The notes under the pieces are model-generated. The model saw only the letters and a list, made by a program, of their open reading frames with translations, was not told where the DNA came from and did not search any database. This document shows, piece after piece, positions 8,419 to 16,993 of a stretch of DNA of 55,296 nucleotides. The DNA lies in contig CAYRQP010000013.1 in NCBI GenBank assembly GCA_964426545.1, forward strand, positions 1 through 55,296, in the 5' to 3' direction. Position numbers and translations under genes: made by a program. Within the stretch, counting starts at the first letter, position 1. Each line of letters opens with the position of its first letter. This stretch comes from CAYRQP01 sp964426545. Lineage in GTDB: Bacteria; Fermentibacterota; Fermentibacteria; Fermentibacterales; JCC-6.

Positions 8419-8878
8419 CAGACTTATTCCGATTTCTTAACTGCACTTCAGCTGCTCTTTTTGCATCTTTTTCAGCAATTGCGCGCCTTTTGTCATACTG
8501 CCTTTTCCCTTTGCAAAGCCCAAGTTCGAGTTTTGCCCTTCCACCCGCCAGATGAATGTCCAGGGGAATAAGAGTGAAACCCTTCTCCATTACATCCCTC
8601 TGTAGCCGGCGAAGCTGAGCAGTATGAGCAAGGAGTTTCCTGCGCCTGTAGGGATCGTGATTCTCCCGTGCCTTGTCATATTCGGCAATGTGCATGTGAT
8701 GCACCCACAGCTCAGCATTGTCATCGAAAGCAGCATAGGACCCTTTAAGGCTGACTCTTCCTGCTCTTATGGATTTTATCTCTGTTCCAAGAAGCACCAG
8801 CCCGGTCTCTATCGACTTATGAACACTATAGTCATGCCATGCCTTACGGTTCCTTGCAACTATTTTCTTATCGCTCAA
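8408..8878 (-). CDS. smpB: SsrA-binding protein SmpB
   Basis: 156 residues, normal length. SmpB binds tmRNA and is required for rescue of stalled ribosomes. The conserved start ARNRKAWHDY, then GLVLLGTEIKSIR and VSLKGSYA, and the basic C-terminal tail RDK-type (KKRQ/KRRAIAEKDAKR) are all present. The TTG at 8878 is preferred because GGAGG lies 5 bases upstream; a GTG at 8884 would abut that SD. First gene of the smpB-amidase-GerMN-murI-rph-rdgB operon. No tmRNA gene was seen in the window. Confidence 0.95.
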   Translation of the reverse strand: MSDKKIVARNRKAWHDYSVHKSIETGLVLLGTEIKSIRAGRVSLKGSYAAFDDNAELWVHHMHIAEYDKARENHDPYRRRKLLAHTAQLRRLQRDVMEKGFTLIPLDIHLAGGRAKLELGLCKGKRQYDKRRAIAEKDAKRAAEVQLRNRNKSDEY

Positions 8879-8992
8879 AGCCACCTCCGGTAACTCTCAA
8901 ATATATTCTCATTAATGATTTTGTGTAACCCGCATTATTGACTAATCAACAATAAGTTCTTAGAATTGCGGTTCAGCTTTGTCCGAATTAGT

Positions 8993-9080
8993 GCCGAAGT
9001 GGCGGAATTGGCAGACGCGCCAGGTTCAGGACCTGGTAAGGTTTTTCCTTGTGGGGGTTCAAATCCCCCCTTCGGCACCA
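8993..9080 (+). tRNA. tRNA-Leu (anticodon CAG)
   Basis: Acceptor arms GCCGAAG (8993-8999) and CTTCGGC (9070-9076) pair perfectly, and the CCA is encoded at 9078-9080. The anticodon stem CCAGG/CCTGG encloses loop TTCAGGA with CAG at 9027-9029. A long variable arm (AAGG...CCTT) makes it a class II tRNA, as expected for leucine. The T-arm GGGGG/TTCAAAT/CCCCC is intact. Confidence 0.97.
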
Positions 9081-9093
9081 CCATTGCAGCACA

Positions 9094-9230
9094 AGTACCG
9101 TATATCACTTCTTCCACTATTTACGACACCTAACGTCCTGTATAAGGCAATAAATAACATAGAGAAAATTTTATATGTTGTCATTTATATTAAACCCGAC
9201 AACTAAGTGGAAGAAGTGACGTACGGTACT
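9094..9230. mobile_element. 137-bp MITE-like element with 25-bp terminal inverted repeats
   Basis: Bases 9094-9118 and 9206-9230 are inverted copies of each other, matching at 23 of 25 positions. Both outer ends read AGTACCGTA towards the middle. The interior (about 87 bp) is AT-rich with no reading frame. It lies 14 bp after tRNA-Leu. Similar AGTACCGTAC ends occur elsewhere in the window (28218-28231, 50529-50608), suggesting a dispersed non-autonomous family. No clear target duplication was identified. Confidence 0.55.
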
Positions 9231-9237
9231 GGGTATG

Positions 9238-9750
9238 TTACCACCAGTTGAAAGGTTTATTCTGCCTGTCCCTGTCAGACAGGATTGGCTCCGCAGCATT
9301 CCAGTCCAGTGCCAATACAGGATCATCCCAGGCGATCCCATATTCATCTGTTCCGTCATAATACTTGTTCACAACATAGATTAGCATGGACTCGACTTCT
9401 GCATAGTATCCGTGGGCAATGCCGGGCGGAATTATCACACATTCGGTCTTCCCTGGATCGATTGGCAGGATAAGCGACTTACCAAAAGTCTCTGAATCTT
9501 CTCTTGCATCGGCAAATCCTGCTGTCATTCTTCCGGTTATCGGAATCCAGATGTCTGTCTGCTTTTTGTGATAATGCAGACCGCGGAGGGAGCCTTCGGC
9601 GGAAACAGTGCAATTCATCTGAATTTTATGTTCAAACAGTTCCTCGAACCACTCAGTCCTGAAAATCTCCCGAAACAACCCGCGTGAATCTTCGAATGCC
9701 TTGAGTTCACATATCAGTAAGCCATCTATCGCGCATTTCCTGAACTTCAT
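9238..9750 (-). CDS. rmlC: dTDP-4-dehydrorhamnose 3,5-epimerase-like protein
   Basis: 170 residues from the ATG at 9750, which has AAGGTGG upstream; an in-frame start at 9801 would add 17 residues unlike the family. RmlC epimerises C3 and C5 of dTDP-4-keto-6-deoxyglucose in dTDP-rhamnose synthesis. Seen: DSRGLFREIF near the N-terminus, the catalytic-His motif SLRGLHYHKK, and PGIAHGYYA followed by a LIYVVNKYYD stretch carrying the expected tyrosine. It is a little short and stands without rmlA, B or D nearby. A related dTDP-sugar epimerase is therefore possible. The start faces nth, 68 bp away. Confidence 0.85.
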   Translation of the reverse strand: MKFRKCAIDGLLICELKAFEDSRGLFREIFRTEWFEELFEHKIQMNCTVSAEGSLRGLHYHKKQTDIWIPITGRMTAGFADAREDSETFGKSLILPIDPGKTECVIIPPGIAHGYYAEVESMLIYVVNKYYDGTDEYGIAWDDPVLALDWNAAEPILSDRDRQNKPFNWW

Positions 9751-9818
9751 ATACCACCTTTCAACGCTTGCAAATATAATGAGATTGAATAGATTGTGCA
9801 TTGTCCGAAAGGGGAGTT

Positions 9819-10448
9819 ATGACAAGGAAAGAGCGAATCAGCACGCTTTTGAAACTACTACCTGATATGTATCCCGATGCACACTGCCTGCTGAATTACA
9901 GCGGAGATCCCGCAAAACTGCTTCTTGCCACTATCCTGTCGGCAAGAACTACAGACAATGCAGTAAACCTGGTAACACCGCTCATCTGGGAAGCGTTCCC
10001 GACTCTCGAAGATATTGCAGAGGCAGATAGTGAGATACTGGAGAACATACTCCATCCACTCGGGTTCTTTCGGGCAAAAACGCGGTCGATTAAGGGAGCT
10101 GCTGCATGGCTAGTCGAAAATGACAAAACCGTACCGGACACAATCGAAGAACTTACGACAATACCGGGTGTTGGAAGGAAAACTGCCAATGTCGTCATCG
10201 GTGAAATATTCGGCATACCTGCAATAACGGTCGATACTCATTTCCGGCGGCTTTCACTCAGACTCGACCTTACGCGGAATACCAACCCTGAGATAATAGA
10301 GCAGGATTTAAGAAAACTGATCCCGCCTGAGAAGTGTACGGCTTTCAGCCACTTTCTTGGATTCCACGGAAGACAGGTATGCCTTTCCCGAAAGCCGAAA
10401 TGTACTAAATGCAAATTTTCCGAATTCTGTCCAAAAAGAGGAGTCTGA
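9819..10448 (+). CDS. nth: Endonuclease III (DNA glycosylase/AP lyase)
   Basis: 209 residues, standard size. It removes oxidised pyrimidines from DNA and nicks the abasic site. The helix-hairpin-helix IPGVGRKTA contains the catalytic lysine, and ITVDTHFRR contains the catalytic aspartate. The C-terminal [4Fe-4S] loop C-X6-C-X2-C-X5-C is complete (CLSRKPKCTKCKFSEFC). The ATG at 9819 follows AAAGGGGAG; a TTG 18 bases earlier would place this SD inside the gene. It is followed by a strong hairpin terminator. Confidence 0.95.
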   Translation: MTRKERISTLLKLLPDMYPDAHCLLNYSGDPAKLLLATILSARTTDNAVNLVTPLIWEAFPTLEDIAEADSEILENILHPLGFFRAKTRSIKGAAAWLVENDKTVPDTIEELTTIPGVGRKTANVVIGEIFGIPAITVDTHFRRLSLRLDLTRNTNPEIIEQDLRKLIPPEKCTAFSHFLGFHGRQVCLSRKPKCTKCKFSEFCPKRGV

Positions 10449-10458
10449 CGAAACGAAG

Positions 10459-10483
10459 AAGCCCCGCCTTTCAGCGGGGCTTT
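10459..10483. terminator. Rho-independent terminator between nth and the convergent secreted-protein gene
   Basis: GCCCCGC (10461-10467) and GCGGGGC (10474-10480) form a perfect stem with a 6-base loop. AA before and TT after extend it to 9 bp on both strands, so it can end transcription from both sides. Confidence 0.85.
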
Positions 10484-10501
10484 CATTCAAGAGCCTAGAT
10501 T

Positions 10502-11107
10502 CTAGTCTAAGTCACCCATGTCTACCGATATGTAGAGTCCGTCATTCCCGACCCACATGTTCCAGAATGTATATGTGTCACCGTCGACATCCTCGCAATA
10601 GATATCATATTCCTGTCCACCCTCGACATAGAATGTGTATTCATCACCGGTGTAGAGAAGTCCGGACTCCAGTCTGTCTGCACCCCAGTCTGAATATGTG
10701 GAAGGATTGGCATAGATATACCAGATGTCGTAATCTCCCGTGTCGTTGTAAATGGTTATCGGAGCTGAACCGACATCTTCATCCATATAGACTTCTCCAA
10801 GGTCTGCAAGTGTCACTATCCAAGTGTAACCACCGGAGACATCAACAAAGTACTGGATGTATTCATCATCATCTTCGTCATAAAGACAGATATCATATAT
10901 TCCATCGGAAACGCTGAAGGTTTTCGAATCTCCGTCACACAGGATTTCCTCTCCCCCGAGCCAGTCGTCGCCCCACGAATCACTGTCTGAAGAACTTATG
11001 TAGATGTAGTAGATATCCCATCCATCTAGATTATTCTCAATAGTAATCGAACCTGCAAATGAGGAGATTGCAAACCCCACAAGCATGAGTATTACTGACA
11101 ATTTCAT
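10502..11107 (-). CDS. Secreted protein with two copies of a beta-rich domain
   Basis: 201 residues with a signal peptide ending near SSFAGS. Two similar domains follow, about residues 20-105 and 112-200. Each begins with I(T)I.N.....DI.YIY, then S...WG.D.L, a .G....F.V.....YDI turn, and Y...DVDGD/ DEDDDEY. The duplication is clear at protein level. It is very acidic and rich in Tyr and Trp, like many FCB secreted adhesin-type domains, but I recognise no named family. A strong AAGGAGG SD precedes the ATG. It lacks an obvious sorting domain, so it may stay periplasmic or be released by another route. Confidence 0.7.
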   Translation of the reverse strand: MKLSVILMLVGFAISSFAGSITIENNLDGWDIYYIYISSSDSDSWGDDWLGGEEILCDGDSKTFSVSDGIYDICLYDEDDDEYIQYFVDVSGGYTWIVTLADLGEVYMDEDVGSAPITIYNDTGDYDIWYIYANPSTYSDWGADRLESGLLYTGDEYTFYVEGGQEYDIYCEDVDGDTYTFWNMWVGNDGLYISVDMGDLD

Positions 11108-11234
11108 TCTATACCTCCTTGGTATCAGTTAGGTAATAGTTAACGGAACCACTTCATACACTATAATGTTATAATATACAAATGAATTCAAAAGAAATAC
11201 AAGTTAACTTCTAACAAGAAATTGGTGTACCCAA

Positions 11235-14200
11235 ATGATGCTATTAATACTTCTCTATGTTCTCACATCCGCATCTTCCATCCCTGTCGACTTCGACTGT
11301 TCTGCTCTCGATCTAGCTGAATATTCGACTAATAATGGAACGACTCTGATTGCCTTAACACGGGCGTATGCCGACACTGAAGCAGGCTTCCCTCTTCTGC
11401 CTAAATACGCTGCAGCATTAGAAATCCCTGCTGGAACCGAAGCTGTCCGAATTACCAATATTAAAGCGGAATGGGAAACAGTTTCGCAGGATATCTCGAT
11501 AGCTCCCCTCCCTGCACCGGTACCGCTTATTCTCACCTCGAGTTTTCAGCCTTCCCCCTCTTCAGTCTACCTTCTCGATGAATTCTACCCCGCGTCTCCT
11601 GTGGAATTGTCCGGAAGTAGGAACAGCATCGGCGTACGGCAGGCAGAATATCTGATTACACCTTTTCGGTACAATCCGGTAACGAGAGTGCTTCAGAAAC
11701 TCACTTCCTTGACTTTCGACATAGAAACTGAGTTTTCTGGAATTCAGAGCATCGAACCGGGCAAAGAAACGGATTTCGAAAGAATGCTGATAGTGACTGA
11801 CGAATCGCTTCTAACCACTTTCGAAGAGCTTGCAGAGAGACGGACTGATCAGGGGATACTCACAGAAGTCATTTCGATGTCCACAGTTTATTCTTCTTCT
11901 TCGGGAAGGGACAATGCCGAGAAACTCCGCAACTATGTAATTGATTATTACACATCGAACGGGCTGGACTATCTCCTACTCGGTGGGGATACCGATCTTG
12001 TACCATTCAGATTTGCCTTCGCAATGGACTGCGAAGCCGGTTATCACTCAAGGGAGAATGACCTCCCCTGCGATCTGTACTTCTCAGACCTCGACGGCAC
12101 CTGGGATGCAAACGGCAATGACATTTTCGGTGAAGTGGATGATGATGTCGACCTTTATCCGGATATTTATGTTGGCAGAGCGACAGTCGAGAATGTAACT
12201 GAAACCGAATCCTTCATAAACAAGATCGCAGTTTATGAAGACTGTATTGAATCAGATACTTTCGAGAGCGTACTCTTCCTAGCTGAAGTCTTGTGGCAGA
12301 ACCCCTACACAAACTCAGGGGAAAGCAAGGACTATATCGACGAGAACTTCCTTCCGGACTACATGAACATTACAAAGCTTTACCAGGCAGACGGCAATGA
12401 GAATCTCAGCACCACAATGACTGCAATGAACTCCGGACAAAACTTCATAAACCACGACGGGCACGCATGGTACTCAACCCTCGGTGTAGGAGATGACTAC
12501 ATGTCCATTGATGACATGGATGCCATCACATCTACAGGGATATTCTCCTCAGTGATGTATTCAATAGGATGCTGGGGAGCAGCATTCGACTTCGATGCCA
12601 TCGCTGAACATTTCCTCACTAATCCGGATGGATGCGGTGTCGGTTTCATCGGTAATTCAAGTTACGGCTGGGGGTCTCCCGGCAACCCGTGTTACGGATA
12701 CTCAGATGCTCTCGACCATGTCTTTTTCGATTATCTGTACAGCGACTGGTCAGGAACACTCGGCGAACTTCTGGGACAGGTAAAAGTATTCTTCATTCCC
12801 TACAGCAGATGGGCGAATGTGTACAGGTGGCATCAGTACGATGTAAATCTCCTCGGTGACCCTGCACTCCGTCCCTACCGCAGAACTCCAGTCGAAATTG
12901 AAATAGACTGTCCCGAACTTATCACAGAGAATACAACACACTTTCCGGTTTACATAACCGGCTATCCCGCGGATGGCTTGACCGTATGTGTGCGGGATGA
13001 AGGTGACAATTGGCTCGTTACCGAACTGAACGCAACAGGATATTCACTCTTCGAATTCACATCTGCAGTTACCGGTAATGTAAAAGTAACAGTGACAGGT
13101 GCCGGAGTCCGCAGAACCTGCATCGAAATCACTCAGGCAACAGGTCCCGACCCTGTGCTGTCTGAAATCGAGATAGATGATGAAGCAGAATTCGGGCATC
13201 TCTCCCCCGGAGCAAGTTCTGACCTAAACATTACTATCCTGAATCAGGGTAATGAAGGTTTGACTAACGTAACACTCAACATATCTGATATATCAGGCCC
13301 CGCTGTACTCACACAAAGTTCTTCTTCTTTCGGAGATATTTCTGCAGGAAGTTTGGCAACAGGCTCCCCCGCACTTTCCCTCAATGTGAATTCCGAAGCT
13401 GTTTACGGGAATGTAGTCACACTATCCGGGAGTATTGTCTCGAATGAAGGAACCTGGGAAGTATTGATTCCCATGATTGTCTATGCCCCGGGTCTCTATT
13501 TCACCACCTATGAAGTGGACGATTCCGACTCAGGTAACAACGACGGCATACCCGACCCAGGTGAGACCTTCAGTCTTATTCTCGACATAGCCAACTTCGG
13601 GCTCCTGAACGCGGATACTGTCAGTACTTCTATTACAGACATGCCTGACTGGTTCACCTGCAGCACGGGTTCGTATTCAGTTCCGGCCATCCCACCAGAT
13701 ATGACAGAATCTTTCACCTTCGAGTGTGAACTGGATGCAGCGGCACCGTCACCTTCATTCCCCTGGTTATTCCTGGACATCTCATCCGCCACATCTGAAT
13801 ACACAACAACCGACAGCCTTCGCCTGACAGTTGGAGAAACAGGAATCTCCAATGACGTCGAAGACGGAGCTGCAGGATGGACACACTACGGGGCGAATGA
13901 CCTCTGGAACATTTCAACCACCGACAGTCATTCTCCCACACACTCCTGGTACTGCGGTCAAAGCGGTGAATATCTGAACAATATGGATTGTAGCCTTCTC
14001 AGCCCTGAAATGATACTTGCTCCAGATGCAACACTTGAATTCTGGGCATCATTCGATGTAACAATCTATGGCTGCGACGGGATGTATGTAACGGTCTTTA
14101 ACCTCTCCGACTCAGAAGCATATGTACTGGACTATATCGGCTCCGGCGGTGCCCTTGGTGGAGGAAAAGGCATAGGAACCGGATGGGTTCCCTATTCCTA

Positions 14201-14612
14201 CGACCTCTCCCGGTTCGAAGCCGGTACTGCGGTAAAGGTCGAATTCAATTTCGTATCTGATGCCGGCGATGTCGCCGGCGGTTTCTTCATTGACGATATA
14301 ACCATAGATGGTGCATACATAGGAAGCACATCCATCGAAGAGATAACTCCCGAAACAAGTTTCGAACTGGGTTGTCCTCGCCCCAATCCGGCAACAGGTA
14401 GCTTCTCTATTCCGATAACTGTAAATCCTGAAGTATCCTGGTCTCTCGAGATATATGACATAAGCGGAAGGCTGCATATTCAGAGAAGTGGTGAACTCCC
14501 GCCAAATGGTTTATTCAACATCAATACCACCGAACTCCCACCGGGAATCTACTTTGCTAAACTGACATCAGGAAGTGAGACGGCATCCCGGAAAGTAATA
14601 GTCATAGATTAA
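11235..14612 (+). CDS. Gingipain-type C25 cysteine protease with T9SS sorting domain
   Basis: 1125 residues. A short hydrophobic N-terminus and a propeptide-like region to about residue 180 precede a C25 caspase-fold domain. This domain runs from MLIVTDESLL through LDYLLLGGD and LYPDIYVGR. The catalytic dyad is apparent as His410 (NHDGHAW) and Cys446 (SIGCWGAAFD). The domain ends at LLGDPALRPYR. Then come Ig/CARDB-like beta domains (about 570-860) and a jelly-roll, MAM-like domain (about 870-1030). The C-terminal sorting domain CPRPNPATG...IYDISGR...GIYFAKL belongs to type A T9SS cargo. Predicted role: extracellular or surface proteolysis. No SD is apparent at the ATG. A terminator follows. 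Confidence 0.88.
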   Translation: MMLLILLYVLTSASSIPVDFDCSALDLAEYSTNNGTTLIALTRAYADTEAGFPLLPKYAAALEIPAGTEAVRITNIKAEWETVSQDISIAPLPAPVPLILTSSFQPSPSSVYLLDEFYPASPVELSGSRNSIGVRQAEYLITPFRYNPVTRVLQKLTSLTFDIETEFSGIQSIEPGKETDFERMLIVTDESLLTTFEELAERRTDQGILTEVISMSTVYSSSSGRDNAEKLRNYVIDYYTSNGLDYLLLGGDTDLVPFRFAFAMDCEAGYHSRENDLPCDLYFSDLDGTWDANGNDIFGEVDDDVDLYPDIYVGRATVENVTETESFINKIAVYEDCIESDTFESVLFLAEVLWQNPYTNSGESKDYIDENFLPDYMNITKLYQADGNENLSTTMTAMNSGQNFINHDGHAWYSTLGVGDDYMSIDDMDAITSTGIFSSVMYSIGCWGAAFDFDAIAEHFLTNPDGCGVGFIGNSSYGWGSPGNPCYGYSDALDHVFFDYLYSDWSGTLGELLGQVKVFFIPYSRWANVYRWHQYDVNLLGDPALRPYRRTPVEIEIDCPELITENTTHFPVYITGYPADGLTVCVRDEGDNWLVTELNATGYSLFEFTSAVTGNVKVTVTGAGVRRTCIEITQATGPDPVLSEIEIDDEAEFGHLSPGASSDLNITILNQGNEGLTNVTLNISDISGPAVLTQSSSSFGDISAGSLATGSPALSLNVNSEAVYGNVVTLSGSIVSNEGTWEVLIPMIVYAPGLYFTTYEVDDSDSGNNDGIPDPGETFSLILDIANFGLLNADTVSTSITDMPDWFTCSTGSYSVPAIPPDMTESFTFECELDAAAPSPSFPWLFLDISSATSEYTTTDSLRLTVGETGISNDVEDGAAGWTHYGANDLWNISTTDSHSPTHSWYCGQSGEYLNNMDCSLLSPEMILAPDATLEFWASFDVTIYGCDGMYVTVFNLSDSEAYVLDYIGSGGALGGGKGIGTGWVPYSYDLSRFEAGTAVKVEFNFVSDAGDVAGGFFIDDITIDGAYIGSTSIEEITPETSFELGCPRPNPATGSFSIPITVNPEVSWSLEIYDISGRLHIQRSGELPPNGLFNINTTELPPGIYFAKLTSGSETASRKVIVID

Positions 14613-14615
14613 ACA

Positions 14616-14643
14616 AGGGCGGTCTCCTATCGGAAACCGCCTT
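14616..14643. terminator. Hairpin terminator between convergent protease and VCBS genes
   Basis: GGCGGTCTCC and GGAAACCGCC pair with one mismatch around a TATC loop, flanked by AA(G) and TT. It lies between two convergent stops (14612 and 14666) and can serve both strands. Confidence 0.7.
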
Positions 14644-14665
14644 CTAATCGAATTGGTTAGCCTGC

Positions 14666-15877
14666 TCAGCGCAGAAGTGCCAGCTTGTCGGTTGCGGTAA
14701 GTCCGTTTTGCTCGACCTGCACGAAATAGGTTCCTGCTGCCTGACCGGATATGTCGAATACGAGATTGTGCATTCCGGTTCCGAGACCGCTCAGGGCGCG
14801 GGTTTCAATTATCCTGCCGTCGAGTGAATAGATGGCAACTGTCGGATCTCCCGCAATCGGAAGAGTCAGTTGAACGGAAAACGAACCGATGGATGGATTA
14901 TCGAGTACCGAAATATCAAGTCTCGAAGAAAGCGACTGGCTCACATCATCGGCAATTCCTGTTTCATATCCTAGGTAAAGATACACCCAGCCGTCGAAGT
15001 CGCTGACGAGTATATCGAGAATACCGTCTTCATTCCAGTCATTTATCCAGAGTCTGGTTCCGATGTAAAGGTCGATATCTGACCCGTCAGATTCAAGGTA
15101 TTCATATCCGTTGAAGGATGGGGAAGCATTTGTCCCCACATTCTCGTAATACATGATCTTCCCGTTGTCACCGCCGATTATCAGGTCCTTCTTGCCGTCA
15201 CCGTTCATATCTGCTACCTGCGGGCAGGAACGGTACCATTTTATGTTCGTCCCGCCGCTCTGAAGCCAGGTGTATGTGGTGAATTGATGCTCCTCCGGTG
15301 TACCGCTGTTCAGATACAGACGAATACTTCCGGTTGAATGAACCTCCTGGCCGAGCAGCATATCGAGAAGGCCGTCTTCATTCCAGTCGACAATAACTGG
15401 AGCTGAATTACTGTCGCAAACTATTTCTACCCCGTTTGCAGTAATTCTGTCCTCAGTGGTTAACTGAGTTGTTCCTGTTCCCCTGAAGTAGTTTACATAA
15501 CCGCCTCTGTCACCAACGATGATATCGAGAATCCCGTCGTCATTGAAATCCACAACCTGCGGATTTGTAGCGCCGGTGCATCAACCGGATGGGAGAGTGA
15601 TGTTCGTCCCGTCGGACTGAATGTACCTGTAACCAACAAAAACGGGGGAATCATTCGAATCGGTATTCTGATAGAATCTGATATTCCCACCTGTGAATTG
15701 ACCCAGAACAAGATCCTTTAGGCCGTCTCCGTCCCAATCCACAACGCAAGGAGCACCATAGTAGCCGACGTCGATTCTTGTTCCCGAATCTTCTATCCAG
15801 GTGAAAGGACCAAATGCAGGAGCAGTTGCAAAGGCTGCTACTACTCCAAGCATTAGAAAAAGCAAAGTGTTTCTCAT
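14666..15877 (-). pseudogene. Secreted FG-GAP/VCBS-repeat protein with T9SS domain, interrupted by one in-frame TGA
   Basis: Reading from 15877, a signal peptide and the first repeat (VVDWDGDGLKDLVLG) run into TGA at 15581-15583. The same frame then continues without shift through four more FG-GAP/VCBS repeats (DFNDDGILDIIVG, DWNEDGLLDMLLG, DMNGDGKKDLIIG, DWNEDGILDILVS). It ends with a T9SS-type domain (VAIYSLDGRI...GTYFVQV). Without the stop it would be 403 residues. FG-GAP repeats form beta-propellers that bind calcium and surfaces. The start has a GGAGG SD. The downstream part has only a GTG without SD, so independent translation is unlikely. Either a nonsense mutation or a sequencing error; the flanking frames show no decay. 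Confidence 0.8.
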
Positions 15878-15967
15878 TAAAGTACCTCCTTTAATTCTAT
15901 ACAGTTATCTAAACAACTATTGAGAATTTGGCAAGCCTGCTTATATTATCCATCTTGAAAGGAAAAC

Positions 15968-16993
15968 ATGGAAGTTTATTACGCATCTACTGAAGACAGC
16001 GTCCGGAATGCAGTGTATGCAATTTTGGATGCGATTGAGTGGAAATCGATTCTTCCTGCCGGTGAAGACATACTCGTCAAGATAAATCTCACCTGGGATT
16101 ACATCCGTCCGGGTGTGGACACATCCCCCTGGGTGGTCGAAGCGTTTGTTGAAAAGGTATCGTCTCATGTAGGAAGAATATACCTTGGGGAGTCCAGTCA
16201 GATACTTGTGAATGCTACTCGTGCTTTCGAAGTAACCCGCATGAAAGATGTCGCTGAAAGACAGGGGCTCATCTGGCATAATTTCACGGAGAATGAATGG
16301 GTCCCGCAGAAGGTCGGAGATCTCGAGTTCAGCGTTCCCGAAATCTGCCTTCGAATGCCGGTCATCTCGATTCCGGTTGTAAAGACGCACTACCGCTCGG
16401 TGATATCAGTTGCTATGAAACACCTCTATGGTTGCCTTGATGACAACAGGCACAATTACCATTATCGACTCACGGATTACATAACTGCAGTCAATTCTGT
16501 CATTCCTGTGCTATTCACTCTCGCAGACGGAACTGTTTCCCTCGAAGGCAACGGTCCGAAACCGGGCATTCCGAAACAAACCGATTTTGTCGCCTGCTCA
16601 AAGGACAGGATTGCAATGGATTATTCGATGGCAGGAGTCATGGGAATCGACCCGCTTTCCGTTCCTTCGACTGTAGCCGGTAACGGTTCCATCGGGTCGT
16701 ATCAGGAACTTGAAGAAGTCTGCATCCCTCCTCTCTCGAATGTTCCCCAATTCGATTTTGTGAAGCCGGAACCGAATTTTGTGGCAAAGGTCGAAAGCAG
16801 AATACGGGGAAACAAAAAACAGACTTCTCCCGGCTCAGACGGCTTCCTCATCCCTGTTATGAAACAGGGAGCAAAAAGATGGTACAATCATGCATATTAC
16901 CTGCTCGGGCAGAACAGAGAAGCCCGCCGCTGGATAAAAGAAAATAAATACGGCCCACAGTGGGATGGAATTGCGGAAGGAGACTGCGAGTGA
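15968..16993 (+). CDS. DUF362 family protein
   Basis: 341 residues. The DUF362 pattern is clear: ILVKINLTWD followed by a D(T)S..VV.A stretch, IPVVKTHYRSVISVAMKHLYG, and LADGTVSLEGNGPKPG with ACSKDRIAMD. DUF362 members are often fused or linked to ferredoxins and Fe-S enzymes, and their biochemical role is not established. This copy has no ferredoxin domain of its own. One is found fused to a protein two genes downstream. An ATG with GAAAGGA SD opens the operon. The stop overlaps the GTG of the radical SAM gene. A role in the same pathway as the radical SAM enzyme and acyl-CoA synthetase is inferred from coupling. Confidence 0.85.
   Translation: MEVYYASTEDSVRNAVYAILDAIEWKSILPAGEDILVKINLTWDYIRPGVDTSPWVVEAFVEKVSSHVGRIYLGESSQILVNATRAFEVTRMKDVAERQGLIWHNFTENEWVPQKVGDLEFSVPEICLRMPVISIPVVKTHYRSVISVAMKHLYGCLDDNRHNYHYRLTDYITAVNSVIPVLFTLADGTVSLEGNGPKPGIPKQTDFVACSKDRIAMDYSMAGVMGIDPLSVPSTVAGNGSIGSYQELEEVCIPPLSNVPQFDFVKPEPNFVAKVESRIRGNKKQTSPGSDGFLIPVMKQGAKRWYNHAYYLLGQNREARRWIKENKYGPQWDGIAEGDCE

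Noticed and set aside
8935..9117. Minus-strand frame across tRNA-Leu
   Set aside because: It is the antisense shadow of the tRNA, a well-known false gene.
10502..11107. Calcium-binding EF-hand or dockerin reading of the acidic repeats
   Set aside because: The Asp-rich turns do not keep the D.D.D/N spacing of EF-hands, and the surrounding pattern is beta-strand.
15581..15583. Selenocysteine or other recoding at the in-frame TGA
   Set aside because: TGA is used as a normal stop by many genes here, the protein type (VCBS) is not a selenoprotein family, and no SECIS-like hairpin is evident just after it.
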